Below the pieces are notes generated by a model. It was not told the DNA's origin. It ran no database searches and saw only the letters and a program-made list of their open reading frames with translations. A DNA stretch of 64,000 bases. It comes from Polyporus tsugae (Eukaryota > Basidiomycota > Agaricomycetes > Polyporales > Polyporaceae). The stretch is from the NCBI GenBank assembly GCA_024305745.1, contig JAHRBS010000007.1:372001-436000 (forward strand). Reading direction: 5' to 3'. A program made the position numbers and the translations under genes. This document shows positions 58,001 through 64,000 of the stretch, in pieces; position 1 is the first letter of the stretch, and each line of letters starts with the position of its first letter.

Positions 58001-58882
58001 AATCGCGTGGTCATAAGGCCGTCGTTCGGGAAGAGTGGAGAACGTCGCTTCGTCGAAGACGTCGCGGAAATCTCGATAGTATTCTGGGATCATTTCCTCG
58101 AACGTTTGTTCTGCTTTGGCCTCATTCTGTTTGATTGCGATTTCCATTGCTACCGACGATTTCGCACGTATGTGGACTGATCGGGCGTCAAGCCACGATC
58201 GGGTATGTAGGGAGAAGATTCGATCACCAGCGCTGACGATGTGATGGCAAGTGCTCGGGCATCGGTCGAACTCAATGGTTTTGTTCTTCCAATGTATTGA
58301 CGGATTGTGATGCTCAATCCAGTCGTGTCCAAGATATATGTCCATTTTGCCAAGATCAGTGACTAGAAGCGGGATTTGTTCCGCGTGGTCTCCGATCTGT
58401 AGTTGTACGTCAACGTAATGCGTGATTCTACCACCTATGTTGGGAGATCCATCGGCGTTAAATACGTCAATGGGATGTGGGAATGGCTTAGGTGATAGGC
58501 CTGCACGCTGAACGAAGTTTCTATTGACACACGAACCGGTACAACCGGTATCGCAGAGAGCCTTGGTGTCGTAAACCTGAAGAGTTTCTAGGTTTTTGAT
58601 CATGACCGGTATGTCTAGTTGTTTGCTTCCGGTACCGTGTGTGACTTTGAAGTACGTCGGACCGTAAGACATTACTCGGATGGCGTTAATGGGCGCACTA
58701 GGGGTTTTTTCGATTTTTTTGTTATTTTTGGACGAGAAATTAAGCACGGGTTCTAACCCGCCGCGCTGATCGTTGCCTGTAGGTTGGCTCCGACGATCAG
58801 TCGTCTCGTTATTTTTAATAAGTATAGTACGTAACTGGGTAGGGTGGGGAATGGTGGAGTTGTCCGGTGAATAAGTAGGCAT
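55031..58882 (-). CDS. pol: Pol polyprotein: protease, RT, RNase H, integrase, chromodomain (1283 aa)
   Basis: Copies element RNA into DNA and inserts it. In order: aspartic protease with D111-T-G (ALCDTGCTGSC); reverse transcriptase about 300-520 with KLDIRWGYNNI and the catalytic YLDD at 455-458; RNase H about 595-715 with D603 (ECDAS), E644, D670 and D713; integrase with an HHCC zinc motif about 806-846 (SHHDSIAAGH, GCITCQRVK) and catalytic D876, D936 (WSDQGPT) and E972 (GQTERMNQE); a GPY/F module about 1100-1140 (RYGPFRVEEKVGASAYRL); and a C-terminal chromodomain about 1165-1225 (EVESILDSKI, VHYLVQWCGL, REWVPSDTDE). The chromodomain assigns it to the chromoviruses and may guide insertion to modified chromatin. 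ATG 58882 is the first Met, but the frame is open about 75 nt upstream, suggesting expression as a gag fusion. Confidence 0.97.
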   Translation of the reverse strand: MPTYSPDNSTIPHPTQLRTILIKNNETTDRRSQPTGNDQRGGLEPVLNFSSKNNKKIEKTPSAPINAIRVMSYGPTYFKVTHGTGSKQLDIPVMIKNLETLQVYDTKALCDTGCTGSCVNRNFVQRAGLSPKPFPHPIDVFNADGSPNIGGRITHYVDVQLQIGDHAEQIPLLVTDLGKMDIYLGHDWIEHHNPSIHWKNKTIEFDRCPSTCHHIVSAGDRIFSLHTRSWLDARSVHIRAKSSVAMEIAIKQNEAKAEQTFEEMIPEYYRDFRDVFDEATFSTLPERRPYDHAIELTVNAKPYCGKIYPMTLDEQQALDVFLEENLSTGRIRPSKSSWGAPFFFVKKKDGKLRPVQDYRQLNALTKKNVYPLPLMLQILDRLKGAQYYTKLDIRWGYNNIRIVEGDEEKAAFITNRGLYEPLVMFFGLTNSPATFQMMMNSIFQDLILRGKVIVYLDDIIICTADLEEHRRIVQQVLQILRDNHLTCKPQKCEFETQETEYLGHIITPGEIRMDPGKVKGVTDWPVPTCKRDVQSFLGFANFYRRFIKDFSKIAGPMNRLTGLNVWTWTPEHQLAFEGIKGAITHAPVLAIPNDTDPLKVECDASNFAIGAELSQCQNGLWKPIAFLSHSLTPAQKGYEIWDREMLSVIAVLQEWRHFLQNAREFEVHNDHKNLEYFRKPQRLNARQAHWATTLANYHFKLHHKPGRTMGKVDALSRRVDHETGPVIENFTLLKEHWFAASHTIDGADNLKKMCLEHVTLYDRLVVEKLGKDNDWELAEDGLIYRRGRMVVPNHSELRGRVIASHHDSIAAGHPGAAKTQDLIMRSYWWPSIRKDIAKYVAGCITCQRVKIDRQPRAAPLHPNPIPDQNWQFVTMDYMTGLPECNGHDAILVFVDMKSKDYIAIPCSKTLDSEGQARLFIKHVVVPHSLPKRIWSDQGPTLVSSFTKEVYRQMGIEGNPSTAYHPQTDGQTERMNQEIQTYLRIFINHKQDDWVEWLPLAEFAYRCRVHASTGMSPFFMTHGHEPNTGVETLKDGINKSAKQFAEQMQRIGKQAAQALEIAREAMKRHYDKHRQPSRDYKIGDYVYIDAQNFPTDRPNKKLEDKRYGPFRVEEKVGASAYRLKLPPKWKLRHPVFNEVLLTPAHDPEFPNQGKTSREVPTLLEPDREVESILDSKIVEGSGRSRKVHYLVQWCGLTRADREWVPSDTDELQTDEAKKLITAFYAANKFAPRIHVRYLLTATDKHGQIITYDTDSYDFWTRRYNDWKRRNPNESDTQPDYLPGT

Positions 58883-58977
58883 AGGTATAGTACAACCCGG
58901 AACGGGTACATCCGAGTCCAGGACAGAAAACCGGTTCTGAAAACTATTGTAAAGTGATGGTCACCGCGTATGTGCGC

Positions 58978-60273
58978 TTACGTGGGACCGTAGGGAAAAT
59001 GCTGCTCGTACTCGTCCATCTGTTGCTGTATCTCATTGTATCCATCCGTGTATTCCTCCGGTGCGTGTTGTGGTTCTGGGTCCTCGTAATAGGTAGGGAC
59101 CGTTACCCCGGCAATCTGTGCAAGGAAGTCCTCGGGGTCTTCTTGATGGAAACGTCTGACCTCTTCGAGGAATTCTTCGCGACTGTCGCGTTCTTCCCAT
59201 CGGCGCTTCTGTACCGCAGCTGCGCCAGTCCGGTTGGGGATGTGCCACATGTCTCCGCATGAGCCCTTCTCGGTCTGCTTTGCGCCGCACTTTCGGCATG
59301 GTCGGGCCCTGAGCCGATCAATGTCCATCGGCTGTCCGGCTCCTCCATACGTGACCCCTGTGCCTGTGCGTCTGTCTCCCGGCATTGTGGGTACCTGGGG
59401 ACGTTGTGGGTAGTATGGCCGGGGCGGTGGGTATTGTGATGCTGGGGCGTATGGCGGATATCGTGACGGAGGGAACGCCGGGGAATACTCTGGGTATCGT
59501 GACAGATACCGTGGGGCGTTTCCCGGGTATCGCGGGGGAGGGTTACCATAGCGTGGGGGAGCATTTGGCGGTGGGTACTGAGGTGGAGCACGTGGGGGTG
59601 GCTGTTGCGGGGGTGGTCGACGTGTGAAGTCACGGATCTGGCGGTTGAAGATGATGCGATCGTTATCCATGGCGATGATTGTAGATTTCCACTGAGCGTA
59701 GGTGACAGGCTTTACCGGCATCGTGCTGATCGCAACTAGGTAGCTGGATGGTAGCGCGTTTTTGAGCCGATAAATGTTGTTAGCCGTGTCTCTGTTTTCC
59801 GTGGCACGGGCTGTCAGATCTTCCCATTCGTCAAAGAAGTCTTCGGCCCGGCGATTGCCCATGTGAATCTGATCGAGTGCGATGATTGCGTCGTTAACGT
59901 AGTTTATTGGTCTAAACTTCGCTGTCAACTCGGCCCAGAACGCTGCTACGTCCGGGTAGTTCCATCTATTCCCATTTGCCACAAACTTGCCCTCTACGAG
60001 ATTACGCTTCCATCTGTTCACAGTTGTGCCGCAAATCAACCCTAAGATGGCAGATATTGCTGGATCTTTGTCCAGGCCGGCCACGTAGACCTGGACGTCA
60101 GACTTCCATTGTTCGAAGTCTGGGCTGAGGCCGTCGAAGTACTCGGGCTGGGCGAGTCTAGGCGGGGCGTGGTTCCTACCTCCGCGTTGGGGTTGGGTTG
60201 CCGCGATGAAGTTTGCGATCTCCCCCGAGATCCACGCTTGCGTTGCCGCGTCGAATGAAAGTGTTTGCGCCAT
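58978..60273 (-). CDS. gag: Gag-like structural protein (431 aa from the first ATG)
   Basis: Forms the particle that packages element RNA. From ATG 60273 the capsid-type region spans about 40-215 (EYFDGLSPDFEQWKSDVQVY, AFWAELTAKFRPINYVNDAI, DFFDEWEDLTARA). A Pro/Tyr-rich linker follows at 220-295. An atypical zinc knuckle of form C-x2-C-x9-C-x4-H uses C326, C329, C339 and H344 (CRKCG...GSCGDMWH), unlike the canonical C-x2-C-x4-H-x4-C. The C-terminus is acidic. The same frame is open upstream to about 60902 without a Met and looks protein-like there, so the real N-terminus may be longer. The stop TAA (58980-58978) lies inside GTAAGC and 95 bp before the pol ATG, in a different frame. Confidence 0.85.
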   Translation of the reverse strand: MAQTLSFDAATQAWISGEIANFIAATQPQRGGRNHAPPRLAQPEYFDGLSPDFEQWKSDVQVYVAGLDKDPAISAILGLICGTTVNRWKRNLVEGKFVANGNRWNYPDVAAFWAELTAKFRPINYVNDAIIALDQIHMGNRRAEDFFDEWEDLTARATENRDTANNIYRLKNALPSSYLVAISTMPVKPVTYAQWKSTIIAMDNDRIIFNRQIRDFTRRPPPQQPPPRAPPQYPPPNAPPRYGNPPPRYPGNAPRYLSRYPEYSPAFPPSRYPPYAPASQYPPPRPYYPQRPQVPTMPGDRRTGTGVTYGGAGQPMDIDRLRARPCRKCGAKQTEKGSCGDMWHIPNRTGAAAVQKRRWEERDSREEFLEEVRRFHQEDPEDFLAQIAGVTVPTYYEDPEPQHAPEEYTDGYNEIQQQMDEYEQHFPYGPT

Positions 60274-60995
60274 TGCTCGATGAGCGCGGGGTGGTTGGCT
60301 GATGCCGGCGGTTTGGACGGGAGGTTGGGTGGGGTTTTGGGAAGCGGGTAAGGATCCTGTGGTCGTGGGGGAAGCGCGGAGACCGAGGTTCTCGAGGGCC
60401 TGGGCGAATCCGTCTGAGTCAGATCTATGACGTCTGGAAGGTTCCTGATCGTCGTCTGAGTCTGTTGGAGGCGAGGGTTCTTCCGGGAGTTCTCGGTATT
60501 CGAATCGGCTACTTCCGGCGACCGGGGACGCTTCCGTGGATCCCGCGACTTGGATGGGGATGGGGATGTGTGCGACAGGTGGGGTAGGTTCTCGCTGGCG
60601 TTCTGGACGGGTGCATGGGTATGGACTTCCGGGACGTACAACGGGCTCAGGGGTCGGCTGACGCGCACGAGTTCTTGGGTGAGTTGCTCCAGGTACCGGA
60701 GCTGTTGGTTCCGGTGGCGGTTCGCGCGGGATGGGGATATACTCTGGGAGTTGGAAAGCGATGGGGTTCTGGCTGTGGTACCGGTTAGGACACGGTTGTT
60801 TGTGGCACTGGTGGAGATTGTCGTCGAAGAGGTATGCGTCGACTCGGACGTCGTCTGATTTCTGGAATTGACAGTGCCGCTGTCCTGCGCAAGCCGTGTT
60901 GCCCTATCTTCCCGCGCGTTTATAGCGCGGAGGACCGGTGGGGGGGATGGAGACGGAGTTGGGTACGATTCAAGCAGCAGATCCCAAGGGTCCAT
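60042..60995 (-). CDS. Upstream ORF1 overlapping the gag frame, 317 aa
   Basis: The first ATG frame in the element (MDPWDLLLESYPTPSPSPPP). It is Ser/Thr/Pro-rich, with a basic cluster DPRKRPR (about 152-158, nuclear-localisation-like) and PDVIDLTQTD (VIDLT at about 189-193, the form of a SUMO-interaction motif). It then reads HPALIEQWRKHFHSTR and ends out of frame with gag. It overlaps the gag ATG frame by 232 nt and the open gag-frame extension by about 860 nt. It may be a separate accessory protein, or the N-terminal part of Gag reached by a frame change (gag is in the -1 register) or splicing. I see no classic slippery heptamer in the right phase. Low stop-codon density in C/A-rich DNA could also leave such a frame open by chance. 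Confidence 0.5.
   Translation of the reverse strand: MDPWDLLLESYPTPSPSPPPVLRAINAREDRATRLAQDSGTVNSRNQTTSESTHTSSTTISTSATNNRVLTGTTARTPSLSNSQSISPSRANRHRNQQLRYLEQLTQELVRVSRPLSPLYVPEVHTHAPVQNASENLPHLSHTSPSPSKSRDPRKRPRSPEVADSNTENSRKNPRLQQTQTTIRNLPDVIDLTQTDSPRPSRTSVSALPPRPQDPYPLPKTPPNLPSKPPASANHPALIEQWRKHFHSTRQRKRGSRGRSQTSSRQPNPNAEVGTTPRLDSPSPSTSTASAQTSNNGSLTSRSTWPAWTKIQQYLPS
60274..60901 (-). other. Met-less upstream extension of the gag frame
   Basis: In the gag register the sequence stays open from a TAG at about 60902 to the gag ATG, about 208 codons without Met. It has protein-like segments such as FQLPEYIPIPREPPPEP, RFEYRELPEEPSPP and SDSDGFAQALENLGLRASP. This suggests that Gag translation enters this frame from upstream (frameshift, splicing or non-AUG start). 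Confidence 0.45.
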
Positions 60996-61121
60996 TCACT
61001 AGATACAAAGAAGGTGTGGGTAAGCGTATGGTACGTGACAAGGTATGGTTTACACTAGCAGTTTTACCGTGGTATGGCTAACCGGGGTCTCCTGCGCCGA
61101 GTTGTGACACGTGGTCACTGA

Positions 61122-61739
61122 CTACTCGGTTGGAATGGACACGTGTAAGATAGCGGTCTGGTCGATAACGTAAGATATAAGGGAGATGTGAAATACCCAA
61201 TAGGTGGGTTGTGCGGATGCGATGATGCCGTAAAGAGAGTAGGCGGGAGTTGTTGGGGTGGCGGGGAAGCGGAAGATGACGTGTCCGGGAAGGACGGAGT
61301 AAAGGGAGCATGGGACGTACGCCGTGACTTCTGTTCCTTGGAACAGCGGGGTGTTGACCCTTGTTTGGATGAAGGTGGCGTGCGCGGGATTGACGTGTCG
61401 GGATACGGCGATGTGGACGGGGACGCTGGCGTCTGAGTCGGAGTCAGAGTTGGAGTCTACGGCAGTGGCGGAGTCGGAATCGGAGTCTGAGTTGATAAGG
61501 GGACTTGGGGATCGGTGACGAAGGTGCGGGGGCGGGATTGGGATGGGTGGTGTCGACGACGGAGACGGCGGCGATGAGTTGGTGAGGGTGTATATAGGGA
61601 CAAGGTGGTGGGTGGTGCCGTCGGCGAGACGCACAACGAGCGGAGGGTTCGGGACGGGGAGAGAGGTGGAGGATGATGAGGACGCCACGGTTGGCAACGA
61701 AGACGGTGCGCCGTAGGTCGAGGAGAGGGTAGCTTCGAG
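61122..61739 (-). other. Met-less 206-codon open frame between primer site and ORF1
   Basis: Open from a TAA that overlaps the primer-binding site down to 61122, with no methionine codon. It contains LVVRLADGTTHHLVPIYTLT, an acidic Ser/Asp repeat (NSDSDSDSATAVDSNSDSDS) encoded by a GAG/TCG-type microsatellite, and a hydrophobic-rich end (YSLYGIIASAQPTYWVFHIS). Its length and position are odd for a leader. It could be an exon or a non-AUG-initiated product, or an artefact of base composition. Confidence 0.35.
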
Positions 61740-61741
61740 TT
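61731..61741 (-). promoter_or_regulatory. Primer-binding site of self-priming type
   Basis: Sense-strand AACTCGAAGCT, one base after the 5' LTR. It is the exact complement of AGCTTCGAGTT within the LTR (61808-61798), where the RNA should start. This matches the 11-nt self-primer arrangement known for Tf1. The intervening base can pair as G-U. No similarity to a usual tRNA 3' end complement (TGG...) is seen. Confidence 0.75.
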
Positions 61742-61742
61742 A

Positions 61743-61936
61743 TGATAAGGTCAGACCTCACGCTAGCAATAAGCGAAGGACTGGGGGACTAAAGACCAAC
61801 TCGAAGCTGGGGAATTACCGCAGCTTCGAGGGGTTTATATATTGTATTGGGGCCTGCGCACGGACCAGGTGCTTCAGGGCAGGTCGTACAGGTTGTTACA
61901 GGTGGTATTACTAATCATAAAAGTCGTATCGTAACA
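61743..61936 (-). repeat. 5' LTR, 194 bp, with promoter and hairpin
   Basis: TG...CA. The sense strand has TATATAAA (61841-61834), and 33 nt after its first base begins AGCTTCGAGTT (61808), the predicted transcript 5' end. A perfect 10-bp inverted repeat (CTCGAAGCTG at 61800-61809 and CAGCTTCGAG at 61821-61830, 11-nt loop) overlaps the predicted start. Confidence 0.95.
61834..61841 (-). promoter_or_regulatory. TATA box of the retrotransposon
   Basis: TATATAAA on the sense strand, 33 nt before the predicted RNA start. The same sequence is in the 3' LTR. Confidence 0.8.
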
Positions 61937-61941
61937 CCCTC
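61937..61941 (+). repeat. Target-site duplication CCCTC (right)
   Basis: Matches 54814-54818. Confidence 0.95.
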
Positions 61942-62110
61942 GGTCGAACACGCGCACTGCACGAGGCGTTGGAAACGCACACATAAGAGCGGCCTTTTTC
62001 GGGCGCATTCGCGCACGGACACCCTCGCCACCTTCGACGGTAAGGTGATCACCGCCCATGACCATTCGATTTTCTGACCCTTCCCGTATACAGTGTTCTT
62101 GCGATCTAAC

Positions 62111-63952
62111 ATGACCCACCCCGTTACGACCATCCTTCCGCATCCTGAACTCGCTTCCACCCTGTCCAAGGGCGATGCAGCTGCTCTGAGGGAGCTATCT
62201 GATACCCCTAAAGTGCGGGCCTGGACGCGGCGCAAGGTGGCCAAGTACAAGAAATATCTCTCTGCCCTCCTCGCCATCCATAACTCCATCGCTCCGATCG
62301 ACAAGCTACCCACCGAGATCCTCCAGAATATCTACGCCTACGTTCCCTCCGAACACGAGACGTGGTGTGATACCTCGTGGATGGTGTCCTTGCAATCTGT
62401 TTGCCGTCGATGGCGTGCGGTTCTTCTTGCCACACCTGAGTACTGGGTGCAGGGCATGGATGACGTCATGGATCTTTACCAGCACGCCGATGAAAGCAGC
62501 GATCTCCTGGAGCTGTTCCTCGCTCGATCTGCGCCTTATCCATTCGAGCTGCGGATGAAGACGTCTACGTCAAGCCCGGGTTGCGTAGGCTGGGAGGTAT
62601 TCGAAGACCACTTTGACAGAATCACCGTCTTTGAAGTCGGCGCCTTAGAAGAGTACATCCTCTCCGACATCCTTGATGCGGCGACAACAAGGATGAAGCG
62701 CCTGGAGAGGTTCGAGCTGGAGGTGCTATACGAAAATCCATCGACGCACGGCCTCCATCAGTGGGAAGCCCAGGACCTACCACGGCTTGGATACCTCGAG
62801 ATCACCAGTCCCTTGTTCTGCTCTGCAACGACAGTTCCTTCCTTGCATACCGTTATCTTGGAGGGAGGGAGAGAGATCGAGTCATTTCCTGGTTTGTTGG
62901 ATGCATTGGAACAGTGCCCTGTTCTCACCACGCTCCGTTTGAACATAGTGCGGACGTCGACACGGAGCGGACAGACTCTGGACCGCATTGTGGATCTCCG
63001 GAACCTCCGTCAACTGGACGTCAGCAGCACTCTATCCCACATCTATGCTTTCCTGTCCTGCCTCTGTTTCCCCTCGACCACTCAAATTGGCCTCGACATC
63101 GATGACTTCGACCGGCAGCTCGTGTTCCCGAATGTTCTACCACGCCACCGCTCGGGTCTCCATACGGCCCCCACGATAGACTGTCTATATCTCCATTCAG
63201 AGTGTAAGGTATATCAAGACAATCTATTTGTATCCATTAGAGGCTACGTCCGGGGCGCAGAGCGACTGCGGCTCAGCCCCGCCTTCTGGCTCCTCAGTCC
63301 TAGTCGCTTCCTCCAATTCCTGGACCTCTTCGGCCACTGCACGGTGACCGAGCTCGCGTTCAACTTGTGCCACGTCGCCGACGGCATGGACGGAGAGTTC
63401 TGGAGGCGAGTTTTCGCAGTGTTCCCTCATCTCCGCCGACTCGAGCTGCGCTCGCGCACCGCCGAGTCCTCAGCGACAAAGCGGGACGTCGCGGAGCACT
63501 TTCTCGCGTCTTCCCTGGTCCCGCAGCAGGCGACACGGGGAATATCCCTCGCCTGGGTGCTATCTGCGGACAGAAGCAGCCCGTCGCAGCTGGAGGAGCA
63601 GCTTGGAGATGTCGAACAGGTCTTGAGCAGCTACGCGCAACAGGGTGCCTGCCTGGAGCGTCTGGAGCTCTACGTCACGACTATCGACCACAGGCCTTGC
63701 TCGCCACAGTACTGCTGGCCATCTGAGGTTGTCGATGTAACGCAGATATGGACGGATGGCACCGCCAGTCGACTGGTGACTAGGGCGTATGTCTCCCGGC
63801 TGGAAGCCGCAGCGGACGTCGTGGTAGTAGGTGGTGGATGGGGATTTGCGGAGGATGATAAGCCCAACGTGGATATTCGTGAAAACGAGGGTGCTTGCGG
63901 GGTCACTAAAGACGAGGAGGGGGAGGAAGGAGTCGGCTCTTCCAATGCGTAG
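62111..63952 (+). CDS. F-box protein, intact single exon, 613 aa
   Basis: Putative SCF ubiquitin-ligase substrate adaptor. ATG 62111 to TAG 63952, no intron. A charged helical lead (ALRELSDTPKVRAWTRRKVA) precedes the F-box at about 61-116 (DKLPTEILQNIYAYVPSEHE, SLQSVCRRWRAVLLATPEYW). LRR-like segments follow (LRNLRQLDVSSTL, MKRLERFELEVLY). The C-terminal region ends like its paralogues (RLVTRAYVSRLEAAADVVVV) with an acidic tail. Of the four F-box loci in the window, this and 25516 are the only ones free of disabling changes. The retrotransposon's right end is only about 170 bp upstream, so the native promoter or 5' UTR is split from distal elements and the 5' LTR lies nearby, facing away. Confidence 0.9.
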   Translation: MTHPVTTILPHPELASTLSKGDAAALRELSDTPKVRAWTRRKVAKYKKYLSALLAIHNSIAPIDKLPTEILQNIYAYVPSEHETWCDTSWMVSLQSVCRRWRAVLLATPEYWVQGMDDVMDLYQHADESSDLLELFLARSAPYPFELRMKTSTSSPGCVGWEVFEDHFDRITVFEVGALEEYILSDILDAATTRMKRLERFELEVLYENPSTHGLHQWEAQDLPRLGYLEITSPLFCSATTVPSLHTVILEGGREIESFPGLLDALEQCPVLTTLRLNIVRTSTRSGQTLDRIVDLRNLRQLDVSSTLSHIYAFLSCLCFPSTTQIGLDIDDFDRQLVFPNVLPRHRSGLHTAPTIDCLYLHSECKVYQDNLFVSIRGYVRGAERLRLSPAFWLLSPSRFLQFLDLFGHCTVTELAFNLCHVADGMDGEFWRRVFAVFPHLRRLELRSRTAESSATKRDVAEHFLASSLVPQQATRGISLAWVLSADRSSPSQLEEQLGDVEQVLSSYAQQGACLERLELYVTTIDHRPCSPQYCWPSEVVDVTQIWTDGTASRLVTRAYVSRLEAAADVVVVGGGWGFAEDDKPNVDIRENEGACGVTKDEEGEEGVGSSNA

Positions 63953-64000
63953 ATCATGTCTGTTTGAACGATTACGTAATGGTCTGGACTAGCTGCTCTG

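Larger units (their letters stand above)
54819..61936 (-). mobile_element. Complete Ty3/gypsy chromovirus LTR retrotransposon, 7,118 bp
   Basis: Copy-and-paste element on the minus strand: LTR (61743-61936), primer site, leader frame, ORF1/gag region, pol with protease-RT-RNase H-integrase-chromodomain, polypurine tract, LTR (54819-55012). The LTRs are 194 bp, bounded by TG...CA, and identical by eye, with target duplication CCCTC on both sides. Pol is uninterrupted. Identical LTRs, intact genes and an intact target duplication indicate a recent insertion and possible present activity. It sits between an F-box pseudogene and an intact F-box gene, about 170 bp before the latter's ATG. The 11-nt complementarity between the leader and the putative transcript start points to Tf1-like self-priming rather than a tRNA primer. 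Confidence 0.97.

Noticed and set aside
61444..61761. Frame starting inside the LTR (reading RSYPLLDLRRTVFV)
   Set aside because: Begins at GTG within the LTR, is basic/Pro-rich without features, and crosses the primer site; treated as a shadow.
1..64000. CRISPR arrays, operons, bacterial promoters or rRNA genes
   Set aside because: No regularly spaced repeats, ribosome-binding sites or rRNA sequence; gene structure is plainly eukaryotic.

Overview
The window looks like nuclear DNA of a mushroom-forming basidiomycete (Agaricomycetes, perhaps a polypore). The signs are class I hydrophobin genes, several F-box proteins of the large agaricomycete type, genes cut by many 45-85 nt introns, small basidiomycete-type cysteine-rich and membrane proteins, a fungal tRNA-Glu and a chromodomain-bearing Ty3/gypsy retrotransposon. 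There are no operons. Gene models below come from reading splice sites and frames by eye, so exon edges are predictions.

Layout. 1-2.9 kb: no recognisable gene. 2.9-4.3 kb: a short two-exon gene and a candidate secreted peptide. 5.7-8.0 kb: decayed tandem copies of a 0.75-0.85 kb unit. 8.6-13.7 kb: shugoshin (centromeric cohesin protection) and a large Ser/Pro-rich protein. 15.2-17.4 kb: a basic protein and a six-exon, 76-residue cysteine-rich protein with a 12-nt exon. 17.4-21.8 kb: nothing convincing. 21.8-22.9 kb: a short-chain dehydrogenase. 23.6-29.4 kb: two copies of a 65/69-residue protein gene plus a third, inverted and gutted copy, enclosing an intact F-box gene. 29.5-35.1 kb: a duplicated hydrophobin locus (one copy intact, one frameshifted) around a 12-exon MFS transporter. 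35.5-37.3 kb: a multi-exon membrane protein of the DUF6534-like type. 39.5-40.7 kb: a PP2C phosphatase. 41.8-45.6 kb: a tentative small gene and an F-box gene with one in-frame TAG. 46.7 kb: tRNA-Glu(CTC). 48.1-48.8 kb: a 250-residue conserved-type protein. 52.9-54.6 kb: an F-box pseudogene with several frameshifts. 54.8-61.9 kb: a complete 7,118-bp chromovirus. 62.1-64.0 kb: another intact F-box gene.

The strongest signal is the retrotransposon. Its 194-bp LTRs look identical, it has a perfect 5-bp target duplication (CCCTC), and pol is uninterrupted, so the insertion is recent. Beside the 5' LTR is an 11-mer (AACTCGAAGCT) complementary to an 11-mer placed where the transcript should begin, about 33 nt after a TATA box. 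This is the arrangement of Tf1-type self-primed elements. Its 5' half holds long overlapping sense frames that lack ordinary start codons, and gag and pol do not overlap.

The rest is a typical gene-duplicating accessory landscape: F-box paralogues at different stages of decay, duplicated hydrophobins and duplicated small proteins. Several disabling changes are single-base indels, so base-level errors in the assembly should be excluded before calling each one a pseudogene.
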